Source: Chondrus crispus (taxonomy: Eukaryota; Rhodophyta; Florideophyceae; Gigartinales; Gigartinaceae). From it: DNA of 64,000 bases. The stretch lies in assembly GCF_000350225.1 (NCBI RefSeq), contig NW_005178504.1, positions 350,971 through 414,970 of the forward strand. The letters are read 5' to 3'. Shown here piece by piece: positions 52,801 to 62,600 of the stretch. The number at the start of each line of letters is the position of its first letter. Within the stretch, counting starts at the first letter, position 1. The translations under genes and the position numbers were made by a program. The notes under the pieces were generated by a model that saw only the letters and a list, made by a program, of their open reading frames with translations, did no database searches and was not told where the DNA came from.

Positions 52801-53971
52801 CGTCGGGACGCCGAACTCGAAGTTCGACATCGACCGTTACGGGTTTCTCGTGAGGACGTCCCCGCTGGACGGGACCCTGCAGCGCGTGGTACCAACTCGG
52901 TTGCGCCCCCGGGTACTGTACCTGGCACACCATCCGAGGTTGGCAGGTCACCCGGGAGCGACGCGTATGTACTACACCCTTCGCAGGGAGTACTATTGGC
53001 CACACATGGCCAGCGACGCGTTTTCGACCGTACGGAATTGCAACTCGTGTGCTGCGACCCGCGGGACGCTTGTCAAGAACCAAAAGGATCTCAAGCTGTT
53101 CCCCGCGGCGAGCCCCTTGGAGTTTGTCGCGATGGACCTCCTGGGGCCCCTACCCAAGACCGCGCACGGAAACCAACACGTGTTGGTAATTACCGACCGG
53201 TTCTCCAAGCTAACGCGCAGTATCCCGCTCCGGATCACAACCGCTTCGGTCGTCGCAAACGCGTTTTTAGACAACTGGGTCTACGTTTACGTACCGTCCG
53301 GTTTAATTCTCCCCGGTACTGTGCCGCAGGACGCGGGGACCCATCGAGAGGACCCGCGGACCCCAGTGCAGTACAAGCGCGCCACGCTGCGCAAGCTTCG
53401 CGACGCTCTCGACCGCGCTCGGACGAAATTATCCGCATCGGAAAAGCGGTACAAGGACGATTTTGATAAGAAGGTCCGCTTCCGTCCGGTCGTTGTGGCG
53501 GGCGATTTTGTCTACGTTGATCGCCCGCCCCGCCCGTTGACAAGCGTCGAGCGACGCACGCGTGCGCAAGGTACGACCGGAACGGAAGAGCTCTCTGTCA
53601 AACTTCTACCAAAGACAGAGGGGCCGTTTCGCGTGCGCTCCGCTACGGACACCACGGTCCTCATCGAGCAGGACGGTGTGGGGAACCGCGTGAGCATCGA
53701 CCGCGTCACAAAAATGCCACGCAGGCCGGGGGACACTGTCACCTCGGCCATTCCATCCGCATCGGACGCACAAACTACAACGCCCCGCGCGGAATAGGTC
53801 GTTGACCGCATCGTCGGACACCGTATGACCCGCGGCGGCATCGAGTACAAGGTTCGCTGGTACGGGTACGCCGCGTCCGACGATACCTACGAGCCCTCCG
53901 AGAGGCTCCCGCAACCTTTCATCGACCGATATTGGCGTACGCGCCAAGGACAGACAAGCGCGCTCGCGTAG
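49743..53971 (+). pseudogene. pol: Gypsy family 1 pol with chromodomain (copy B)
   Basis: Protease (VPDSGAGPNLI, CILGTTFLDRH) lies in the frame to about 50716. A 5-bp CACGT duplication there shifts the frame, and the rest (50750-53797) is a single frame of 1015 codons. RT has WASPVVFVPKKDG, TLDCNSGYWQVEI and LVYLDDVIVYSR; RNase H has DTDACGHQVGCALL and LRTDHEALRW; integrase has its zinc finger (HPRLAGHPG ... CNSCAAT) and the first catalytic Asp (AMDLLGPLPK). Near 53290 an in-frame deletion removes the rest of the catalytic core, so the second Asp and the Glu are missing. A GPF module (KTEGPFRV) follows. The frame stops at TAG 53795-53797, and a chromodomain continues in the same frame. This is a chromovirus-type element, dead for integration. 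Confidence 0.9.
53798..53971 (+). other. Chromodomain at the C-terminus of pol, behind a TAG
   Basis: In the same frame as pol, directly after the TAG, 57 codons read VVDRIVGHRMTRGGIEYKVR, then WYGYAASDDTYEPSERLP and a closing helix, ending in TAG at 53969. Aromatic residues at VR-W-YGY and the D-TYEP segment are the hallmarks of a chromodomain, which in chromoviruses steers integrase to particular chromatin. Either the TAG is a recent nonsense change or it is read through. Confidence 0.8.
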
Positions 53972-54147
53972 CGCTTCTTCCGGCCTCGCATGGCCGAACC
54001 GCCAGGACGACCTCGCTCGCGCGCGTCGTGCACTGCCGCCCGCACGCGCCAAAAGGAGAAGGCAAGGAACACCGCTAGTCGGCTCTGTTTACTGTGGGCA
54101 AAGCCCCTAATGGGCTACGCGAAAGGGGGCGACCAACGGGTCGGGGC

Positions 54148-56640
54148 TCAAGAACGACGCGTGCGCTTAGCCGGCGGAGCCGCCGCAGCATATTCGGGCG
54201 CGGGGCGCGAGGCCCCGACCGTAGCGGCAGGCATCGGCGGCGCCGCGAGACGTTGGCTGACGACCGCGAGGATGTCCTGCACGCCGCGGAGCTTCTCGTG
54301 ATGCTCGACGCGCTCACGCTCCGCCGCGGTGGAGGCCTCTCGGAGCGCCGCGACGGTCGTCTCCAGCTGCTTGGCTTGGTGCATCCACTCGCGCGCCTGC
54401 AGCAGCACCTGCTCAACCGACGAAGGAACTGTTGCCCCCTCGAAGGAGCAAGCGTACTGCAGGGCAGTGAACGCGGCCTCCTCACGGAGGCGTTCCGGGG
54501 AAGACCGGCCGGACGGTTGCGGAACTGGAGGAGGCGGCATCGGAACGGGACGATGATCGCCTTCGGTACCGGTCACCACGCTGATGTGTGGGGGGCTTGA
54601 GGTGGGGGCCGAAATTCCCACGACACCGGGGGGTTCTCTTAACCCCTTCGGTGAGTCGCTCTGGATCGAGGCCACGCGAGCGGATCCGCCGCGGGCCGGT
54701 ACCGCCGTCTCGACGACGCTCCTCACCGCACCGGTTCCCGCATCGCGCGGCGGCGCGATATCGGCATCGGCAAGCAAGCCGCCCGTGTCACCCGCGTCGA
54801 CCGTGTCGACTGCGCCGTCCACGTCGACCGCGACGGTCGCGTCCGCTGGAACGGGGGCCGCGCTGCCACCGTCGGCACCGGTCTCTGCCTCGGCTCCGGC
54901 GGGCATCGGTAGGGTACACCGCTGGTTCCAGCTGAACCACGCGAAATCCGGCCGGCCGCTCCAATCCATACCCTCGGTGAAGGCCAACAGCTGCGTCGCG
55001 TACGCCACGTCAAACGCCGTACCCTCGAGGATCTCCGCGATACCGACCGAGCGGATTAAATCGATGAGCCCCGCCGAGAGGCGGAAGAGCAGGCCGCGCT
55101 CACCGAACGGTTCCTCGCGCCGCGCGATCAGCCGCGGGTCGGGACACTTCGTGAAGAACGGCAGTCCCTCGCCAGCGGCGTGCAAGAAGCACAGAAAGGC
55201 CAAGACCGCCCATTCGGAAAGCATGATCGCGTGCACCAAGACGCGCGTTCGCTCCGTTTCTGCGGATTCCGACCGGCCGAGCGGCAACCAATGCGCCGCC
55301 ACGTACGCCATGACGCTCGGCGTCGGTACGCACAGGTACTCCGGCGCCTCGAACGTCGACCAGTTCGGCGGGAGCGCGGGGTACAGGCCACGCCGCGCGG
55401 CGCTGGGCACCGAGAAAAACTCGGTGCTGTGCCACATGTGGAAGAAATCGTCCACCCGGCGCCAGCGCAGCCGACTCTCGCGCGCTGCGTCCTCACCCCA
55501 CCGCGCTCGGTTCGCAACGCTGTACCAGCTGTCGAAAGGCCGCGGAAAGGCCACCAAGCGGACGTCGGGCGCGAGGCCCTCGTAGCGGCGATACCGACCG
55601 AAGAGGTTCAGCAGCGAGATGTGGTACTTTTCCTCGCCCTCGCAGCGGACGTAGAGCAAGTCACTGCCCGCCACGGCCGGCGTCCGACACGGAGCGTGAC
55701 GCCACCGCGCCTTCCACGCGCCGGCGCGGTTTTCTTGCGCCACGGCACCGCGTCCGGACGGAGTTTTGATCACGCGCACCATCGGAATGGCCGCGAACCT
55801 CGCCGCGTCCAGCAAGTTCCGCTGAACGTACTCCTCGACCGTAAGCGGAGGCTTGCGGCCCGCAGCGCGCCGGCGTGCGCGCCGGCGGCGGTGGTCCATC
55901 GAGGACCCGGGCCACAGCGACCGTACGGAACCGACGCCGCTGCGCAGCCAGCCCGGGGTACTCGGGGCAGTGAACACCCGCCCCAGCGACGTTGTCGCCC
56001 CCCGTCCGGCCGGCGCGAGCGCTACGCTACTCGACGGCGCCGGCGCCGCGTACGGCGCCTCGGAAGCGGCCCTTGTGAGCGCCGTACCCGCAGCGGGCAG
56101 CGGCGACATGGGAGGCGGCGGCAGCTCCACGGGGAGCTCCGGGTCCGCCTCGACCATTCTTGGAGCCACGCCCACGAGGGGCAGCGGTGGGGACTGTGTT
56201 GCTTGGGCGCCCGGCGGTGGCGGGGCGACCGGTACGGGCGAATCAATTGGCGCTTGCGCGGGCCCCGCCACTCCAGGGGGCGGGTGCAGGCCGTCGCGAA
56301 GGCGTCGACGCGGTTGGAAGGTGGGACCGACCGGCGTCGCTGCCGGAGCCCGAGGCGGGCTCAACGGCTGCCTGTACGCGCGCACAGCCGGCGTGTCGCG
56401 ATGACCGTCCATCGGTTGGTTGAAGAGCTGCTGTAGGGGAATGTCGTCGTCGCTGTCGGAGGAGGTTTCGGAGTTCGAAGGGGAGTGCTGGGGAAGAGTT
56501 GGGGGGTCAGTGTGGATCGCGTGGGGAGAATCGGAAGACGCGCTCTCCGAATCGGACGAGGTCGCGGCGTTATATACCGCCAGCTCGCTAACGAGCCAGG
56601 GGGCATGATCGTCCACACGGAGGGGCTTCTGTTCCCGCAT
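54148..56640 (-). CDS. Long antisense ORF (830 codons) between pol and the 3' LTR, unknown function
   Basis: An uninterrupted ORF runs opposite to the gypsy genes, starting about 90 bp from the 3' LTR and ending (TGA) 177 bp from the end of pol. About 250 residues of acidic then Pro/Ala-rich disordered sequence (SSDSDDDIPLQQLF) precede a basic patch (RRRRARRRAAGRK). A compact central region (about residues 255-560) follows, rich in Trp, Phe and Tyr: LLYVRCEGEEKYHISLLNLF, FDSWYSVANRARWGEDAA, FFHMWHSTEFFSV and VHAIMLSEWAVLAFLCFLHA. Then comes an Ala/Val/Asp-rich linker, a predicted coiled coil (QLETTVAALREASTAAERER) and a basic C-terminal end (AKRTRRS). I recognise no family. Staying open for 2.5 kb while the sense-strand pol beside it has decayed argues that it is or was a real gene. 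Transcription could start in the LTR in antisense. Confidence 0.65.
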   Translation of the reverse strand: MREQKPLRVDDHAPWLVSELAVYNAATSSDSESASSDSPHAIHTDPPTLPQHSPSNSETSSDSDDDIPLQQLFNQPMDGHRDTPAVRAYRQPLSPPRAPAATPVGPTFQPRRRLRDGLHPPPGVAGPAQAPIDSPVPVAPPPPGAQATQSPPLPLVGVAPRMVEADPELPVELPPPPMSPLPAAGTALTRAASEAPYAAPAPSSSVALAPAGRGATTSLGRVFTAPSTPGWLRSGVGSVRSLWPGSSMDHRRRRARRRAAGRKPPLTVEEYVQRNLLDAARFAAIPMVRVIKTPSGRGAVAQENRAGAWKARWRHAPCRTPAVAGSDLLYVRCEGEEKYHISLLNLFGRYRRYEGLAPDVRLVAFPRPFDSWYSVANRARWGEDAARESRLRWRRVDDFFHMWHSTEFFSVPSAARRGLYPALPPNWSTFEAPEYLCVPTPSVMAYVAAHWLPLGRSESAETERTRVLVHAIMLSEWAVLAFLCFLHAAGEGLPFFTKCPDPRLIARREEPFGERGLLFRLSAGLIDLIRSVGIAEILEGTAFDVAYATQLLAFTEGMDWSGRPDFAWFSWNQRCTLPMPAGAEAETGADGGSAAPVPADATVAVDVDGAVDTVDAGDTGGLLADADIAPPRDAGTGAVRSVVETAVPARGGSARVASIQSDSPKGLREPPGVVGISAPTSSPPHISVVTGTEGDHRPVPMPPPPVPQPSGRSSPERLREEAAFTALQYACSFEGATVPSSVEQVLLQAREWMHQAKQLETTVAALREASTAAERERVEHHEKLRGVQDILAVVSQRLAAPPMPAATVGASRPAPEYAAAAPPAKRTRRS

Positions 56641-56715
56641 CGTGCGCGATAGAAGGAAACGTCCGGAACGGACCCGCGCGCTCGAGTAGAGGGTCGCTAC
56701 GGGGACGTAGCGAAA

Positions 56716-56731
56716 GCTAAGGGGGGAGGTC
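56716..56731 (+). promoter_or_regulatory. Polypurine tract of gypsy copy B
   Basis: GCTAAGGGGGGAGGTC directly precedes the TG of the 3' LTR, the position where plus-strand DNA synthesis of LTR elements is primed. Confidence 0.75.
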
Positions 56732-57402
56732 TGTAGTATAATGACCGGCGCGAGCGCGCGGAGGTCATCGGACGACCGTATACGGTATACACGTGGGCGG
56801 CTGTGCCCACGTGTAGCGAGCGCGCGCGCATGCCGAGCGGTCGTAATCTGGCGTACGTGTACAGTAGTGCACGTGTCGTCCGAGCGGTAGTCTACGCGTG
56901 TTACGCGTGCGCGTTAGCACACGTGTCGTCCGTGCGGTAGTCTGTAAGCAACACGCGTGTACAGTAGTGCACACGTGTAGTAGCAGCGTCTGTGCGGTAG
57001 TAGCAATTATGGCGCTAGTTTTTTAATTGTGTACAGTACCCGGTACGAACTAGGCGGCAGGTACTGTACTACTGTACTGGGACAGGTGTCCGAGGCGTCC
57101 CCCTGCGGGGTTAAGACCTGGCACCCGTCCCCACCAGTAAACGGGGGCAAGCTCGCCCCCGTCCCTTTTGCGCCTACGTACGTCCGTTTTCGGTTGTCCG
57201 CCGCGCGCGCTGGCTTCTAACCCGTTACCGGTCGCTCCCGTTCACGCACCATGGGGCGACTGCGCGTAACCGGCCAGTGAGCCACTCCCTTTTCGCGAGC
57301 TCGTCCGATCGGTTCAATTGGCGCGTCGCGTCCGCGGCGCGTGCTCCCTCGCTAAAGCCTCCGCCTCTCACCCAACCCAGGGCGGAGAGGAGTTATCCCA
57401 CA
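56732..57402 (+). repeat. 3' LTR of gypsy family 1 (copy B)
   Basis: 671 bp from TGTAGTATAATG to ATCCCACA, the counterpart of 524-1196. The same CACGTG-rich tandem repeats lie in its first third (about 56790-56990). To its right, the sequence continues with TACCT, which belongs to the inverted-duplication arm. Confidence 0.9.
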
Positions 57403-57689
57403 TACCTATCGTACTGTTATTGAAACTGAATGCATCACGGACGATGCAGAACTTGACGGTCCCCCGCCTCCTGGTGATGTGCACTGGTTTTGAGTAATGC
57501 GATCGTGAATCGCACCCTGATGCGCGCTGTGCACCCGCACGCATGCTACTTGTATGAAACCTGGTTTAAGGGCATACCTTTCAGTGCACAAGCCACGCAC
57601 ATCGACCCAGTATGTTCTGGAATTATTTCGAAGTCTTCACGGTGGTGTTTCGCCAGTGTGTCATGCCATAAATCTCGAAGAAGAAGGAG

Positions 57690-58632
57690 GGTGTAGAGAA
57701 ATGGTGTAAGAAGGTGGCAGATGTATGCAGAGCAGGAGAGAAGGTTGCTTGCAAAGAGTGAGAGCCGAGACGGAGAGGGCGAGAGCGCACGGGAGGAGTA
57801 TGTTTTGAGAACATATACCGTGTTCTGAGACAGGGTGGGTCTGTAGAGGAGCTATTTTTGAGTGCGCGATGGGTGAAGACCGTTATATGGAGAGGCGGGG
57901 TTTGGCAATACGAGGAAGCTGTGAAGGGATTGAGTAGAGACTTGAAGCGGAAAAGAGGAAGCGGGAAGGCGGGAAGGGGACGGGTCAATGAGGATGCAGT
58001 GGATGCAATGATTTTAATGATGCGGGCTGCGCAACTGAGTGTAGGATTTGGCGAAAACAGTGCCGGGATTTACTTTCAGCTGTATGGGTGAGTGAAACAC
58101 AAGGCACGGGATTCAGGTTGTGTACGAAAGATGCTGGAGGAAATCGAGAGATACGCACCACGGCCGTGGGTGCAGCCTGTGAGTGAGTGTGTAGAGCGAG
58201 CCGATGGAAGGTTGACGGAGCAGATTATTCTGCTATATGGGAGTGGTGAAATTCAAGTGGGCATGGATTCCAGCCGTGAAGTGTATGGATGTCAGTTGAG
58301 GTCGTCCGGGGCAGAAGTAACAGTTTTCACGCAATGTGCTGAGAAGGTGACGAAGACGGTTCGATTAGGAGGCGAGTTAGAAACGGAGAGCCAGAGCGCA
58401 GGGGACCTTGAAGCAAGAAGGGCAACCTCCGAAGTGGCTGCAGAAACCCGAGTGTGACGAGAGCTACCGGCGCAACTTTCTGTGAGAGCAAGGGGTGCGT
58501 TGTTTTGGGATGTGAAGACGGGACGTTGAAGCTGTGGAGTACGTCGGAGAGGAAAGTATTGAGATGTTTCCAGGGTCATAGGTTGGTACTGTAGTGGGTT
58601 GCGTTGCGATGAGGGGAGAAGGAAGACCTGTG
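57690..58632 (+). pseudogene. NLR fragment (linker plus start of WD40), right arm
   Basis: The plus-strand counterpart of 20945-21830. It reads, with frameshifts and stops, WCKKVADVC, NIYRVLRQGGSVEELFLSAR, WVKTVIWRGGVWQYEEAVKG, MMRAAQLSV, GIYFQLYG, SSREVYGCQL and the degenerate first WD40 unit (CEDGTLKLWSTSERKVLR), then ends within the next unit. The corresponding part of the intact NLR is roughly residues 665-985. It lies about 1 kb upstream of the NLR start in the same orientation and is a truncated tandem relative. Confidence 0.8.
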
Positions 58633-59656
58633 GTGTCTCGATCGGGGGTTTACAGTAACCCGGTTACCCCAATTTTATGTCAACCAGAGCAATAAAAGGC
58701 AAGCAGGGATATCCGGAGAATTGTCTCCTCCTCCCTCGGGTCTCGTCGGGTCTACTACAGTGACCCGGTCACCCCACTTTATGTCAACTAGAGCAAACTC
58801 CGGTGCGCGCCGCTCCGCTGCGCCGTCGTCGGTAGAATAGTGATTAATCATTAATTCTACAATGGTACGTACCCTAAATCATCATCAGCCAACAATCGAG
58901 CGATGGTGGAGGTCATAGAGCCATTTCATTGGACTGTTGACTTTTGCTAAATTACATCCAAATTACAGACAAGAGATTGCGCTCAACATGGCTCTGTAAA
59001 GATTACACGTTTACACTGTAAACGTTATGCTTTCCTCCAATTGTTGGTTTGGTGTGACGTCAACACAGTTGTGATGGAATTTTACTGCAAAATTACATTT
59101 TGCAGTACTGTAGTGTGAGATGTTATACTGTAGTGGGAGATTTTATATGAATTTTAGGGAAGCGCGCGCAGACGGTCTGGGAAATCCGGGCCGGATGCGT
59201 GGATGCTTCTAGAAGGGAGATGGGGAGGAAATCAAAGCGTGGAAGGTGGCCGAGTGTCGACAGATCGGACACACCGGACTCTACGGCGAGACTCAACACC
59301 CCACTTTCCCAGAAAACACCACCAACCCCCTTCGACCGAACAACAACAGTACGTAAATCAACGTTTCATGATTCTTTTCATGCTTTACGATTAGTGCGTC
59401 TTTCCTCGCTGGAATCACACGAACATTCATTCACGAAAGAACAAGCCAAAGCACATCAGCTCACCCTACCCACACGCACGCACACGACCGTTGCCACTGT
59501 TTCGGCTTTCGTCGACAACGACAAGAGTGCCGTGCGCTGAACGCGGCCTTCAACCTTCGCGTCCCTGTTTTTCTAACAGCCGCTGCCGTTCTCACGCATA
59601 ACACACTCGTAACACACTCCGCACCTCACCAACTTGTCTTTAGCTATTCACAAAAA
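58633..59656. other. Spacer and 5' flank of the intact NLR gene
   Basis: 58650-58790 holds two copies of a palindromic motif (GTAACCCGGTTACCCC and GTGACCCGGTCACCCC) followed by the similar TTATGTCAACYAGAGCAA; the left arm has only one. 58953-58954 is the empty TA site of the 3.4-kb transposon. 59199-59540 is a 113-codon ORF (MGRKSKRGRWPSVDRSDTPD) also present in the left arm. The sequence 59103-59160 has repeated ACTGTAGT(G)G...ATTTTATA motifs that could be part of a promoter. No known family. Confidence 0.4.
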
Positions 59657-62600
59657 ATGCAGGAAAGCTTGCGGCAAGAGACGGGACCAAGTAGAAAACG
59701 GCGAAAGATACGGTCTCCCGATGTGTTCATAAGCCATGCTGGCCCGGACAAGCTACACATCGCACGTCCTCTTTCCAAGAAATTGCATGCTCAAGGTTTA
59801 AATTGCTTCCTCGACAAAACCTCGATGGAGCCCGGAGACTGCGGAGGGGATGAAATGACGAAGGCTATGGAGTCTGCGAAGGTCGGTGTTTTCATACTTT
59901 CTCCCGAGTTTGCGGCTCGAAAGTGGACGATGAGGGAACTGCGTTGCTTCCTACGCCGACGTAGAGAGGCGATAGGGAGTGAGATGCGGCCACCGACACT
60001 GATTCCGGTGTTTTACAGATTAAGTATTCGGGAATGCAGAGAGTTGGAGCCCGAGTTGGAGCCCGATCGGTACCGGGATGATGAAGGAAATAATATTTTT
60101 GAAGTTGAGAAGTTTTTTAGCGTGGAACGACAGCGCGAAGCGAGCACGGATACGGTGAAGAGAGAGCTACAAGAGCTGGCAGGTATCACTGGGATTGAAA
60201 ATCACGACAGGGCAACAAACCTGCCGGGAGATGAATTCGGCCCTCTTGCAAGGGCACATCTTGTGGAGCGAGTGTTTCTGTGGGTGAAAAAGAAAAGTGA
60301 GGAGCAAGAAGACGACCGCCTTCACGATCGTATTCTACGACCCAGCACGAGCATCGATACTCGCGCGGCAGTCGAGCAAGAAGCGGACCACCTTCACGAT
60401 GGTGTTCAACAAGTAAGCGCGGCCGTCGAGTCGATCAGGGGAGGAAGGGGTGATGTGTTCAAGGCGGTAATAAGAACCGAATGTAATCCTGCGTCGATAT
60501 ATGTGAAGCTTGATTCTAAGGGGAACGATGGATCACCGAACACGTGTGAGTCGCGTCTAAAAGCGGCTGTGCTACGGAGAGATAGGAACGAGCAAGTAGG
60601 TGCGACAGCAGTAGGACAGGGCGGAGTCGGGAAGACATGTGCCCTACGAGCGATCGCACACGACGGTGAGATTAAGACGGAGTTTTCGGGAGGAGTGTAC
60701 TTCATGTCGTTGGGGAAAGATGGAAACGTGGGACGGGTGATTGAAGAACTGTGTCTGATTGTGGAAGCGTCCGGTGGCAAGCAGACGGCCGCGGAAATGC
60801 GAGAGCAGAGCGAGTTTGAAAGGGTGTTAGTGAAAGTACAAGCGTGGTTTTGCAGTCATGTGTGTCTGTTCATCATTGATGATGTGTGGGTGGTGAATGA
60901 TATAGAGGCGAATATCCTTCAAAAGTTGTCTGTTCTCGCTGACACTGCGGGGGGCAGCGGGGAAAGGAGGAGCAAACTACTGTACTCCACGAGGGATAGG
61001 GAGCTGCGTCAGCTTGGGGAGCGGATTGCTTTCGAGCCGAGAGAGACAGAAGGGAAAGAAGCAGTTGACATGCTAGTGCACGCGAGCGAGGCGAATCGAG
61101 GGGAAGTGGATGATGCGAGATGCAAGGAGGCCGTGAGTGAAATACTGGAAATGTGTGGCGGATTGCCGCTTGCCCTGAATGTGGCAGGAACGAGTGTGAG
61201 GTACATGAGGGAAAGATGGGAGGGAGAAGTATCAGAAGCATGGGGGGAGTACCTTTCGAGGATGAAGAGGCGTAACACGATTCGTGGGGAGAGTCCGAAG
61301 GACGGATATTCGTCGTTGGATGGGACATTGCATACGTCACTAGATATCCTGGAGTCAGATGTGGGAAGGAGTGGGGAGACATTTGGTGATATTTCGTTTC
61401 GAAAGATACACCGGAGTCTGTGCGTTATGAAGAAGCAAGACCGGATACCTTTGAGTTTGGTTGGAGATTTGTGGGAGCTGGACGAGGTGGAGACGGAATG
61501 GTATGCAAAGGAGATGGAAAGGGTTGGATTAGTGGAACTGCAGTATAAGAAGGGCTGTGGTGGGTTGCGGGTGCATGATCTGACGCACGATTTTGCGGTG
61601 CAGGAGGCGCAGAAGGAAGAAAGTGTAATGGTCTGGTATAAGAAGTTGGCAGATGTATGCAAGCAGGGAAGAGGACTGCTTGCTATAACTGAGAGCGAGG
61701 GCAGAGAGAGCAAGGATGCAAGAGAGAAGTATGTTTTCGAGAACATATATCGCGTTCTGAGACAGGGCGGGTGTGCAGAGGAGCTGAAGAATCTATTTTT
61801 GAAAGCGCGATGGGTGAAGACAGTGATACAGAGAGGAAGTGTGTGGCAATACGAGGAAGCTGTAAAGGATCTAAGTAGCGTTTTGAGGAACACGGGAGGA
61901 AGCGAGAGTCTTTTAAGGGATACGGGAGAAGAAGATTCGGTGTCTGCGATGGAATTGATGATGAGAGCTGCGCGACTGAGTGTACTGTTTTGTGGTGAAA
62001 GTAGTGCCGGGATTTACTTTCAACTGTACGGAAGAATCAAGCACAAGGCATCAGAATTAGGTAGCGTGCAAAGGATACTCGAGGAAATCAAGAGATACGC
62101 ACCACGGCCGTGGGTGCGGCCTGTGAGTGAGTGTGTTGCGCGAGCCGATGGAAGGTTGGTGGAGCAGATCGTTCTGCCATATGCGAGAGGTGTAATTCAA
62201 GTGGGCATGGATTCCAGTGGTGAAGTGTATGGATGTCAAGTGCAGGGGTCCGGGGCAGAAGTAACAGTTTTCAGGCAATCTGCTGAGAAGGAGACGAAGA
62301 TGGTTCGATTACAAGGCGAGTTCGAAACGGAGAGCCAGAGCGCAGGGGACGTTGAAGCAAGAAGTGTAACCTCCGAAGTGACTAGAAAAAAACGGAGCAT
62401 GACGAGAGCTACGTGCGCAACTTTCTGTGAGAGGAAGGGGTATGTTGTTGTGGGATATGAAGACGGGACGTTAAGGCTGTGGAGTACGTCGGAGAAGAAA
62501 GTATTGAGAAGTTTCCACGGTCATAGGTCGGAGGTGCGTTGCGTTGCGATGAGTGGGGACGGAAAACGTGTGGTATCTGGATCGTTCGACAAGAGCGTGC

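Larger units (their letters stand above)
49586..57402 (+). mobile_element. Ty3/gypsy element, family 1, 3' portion (copy B)
   Basis: Homology to copy A starts exactly at the hAT end, inside the zinc knuckle of gag, and runs to the RNase H region where copy A stops. It continues with integrase, chromodomain, an antisense ORF, a polypurine tract and the 3' LTR. The 5' LTR and most of gag of this copy are absent. The right flank (tacct) is the uninterrupted sequence of the inverted-duplication arm. Confidence 0.88.

Noticed and set aside
524-57402. One 57-kb gypsy element bounded by the two family-1 LTRs
   Set aside because: Flanking pentamers differ (cgtcg and tacct), and the interior contains gag-pol twice (4.1-6.8 kb and 49.6-52.3 kb). 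Two partial copies joined by rearrangement fit better.
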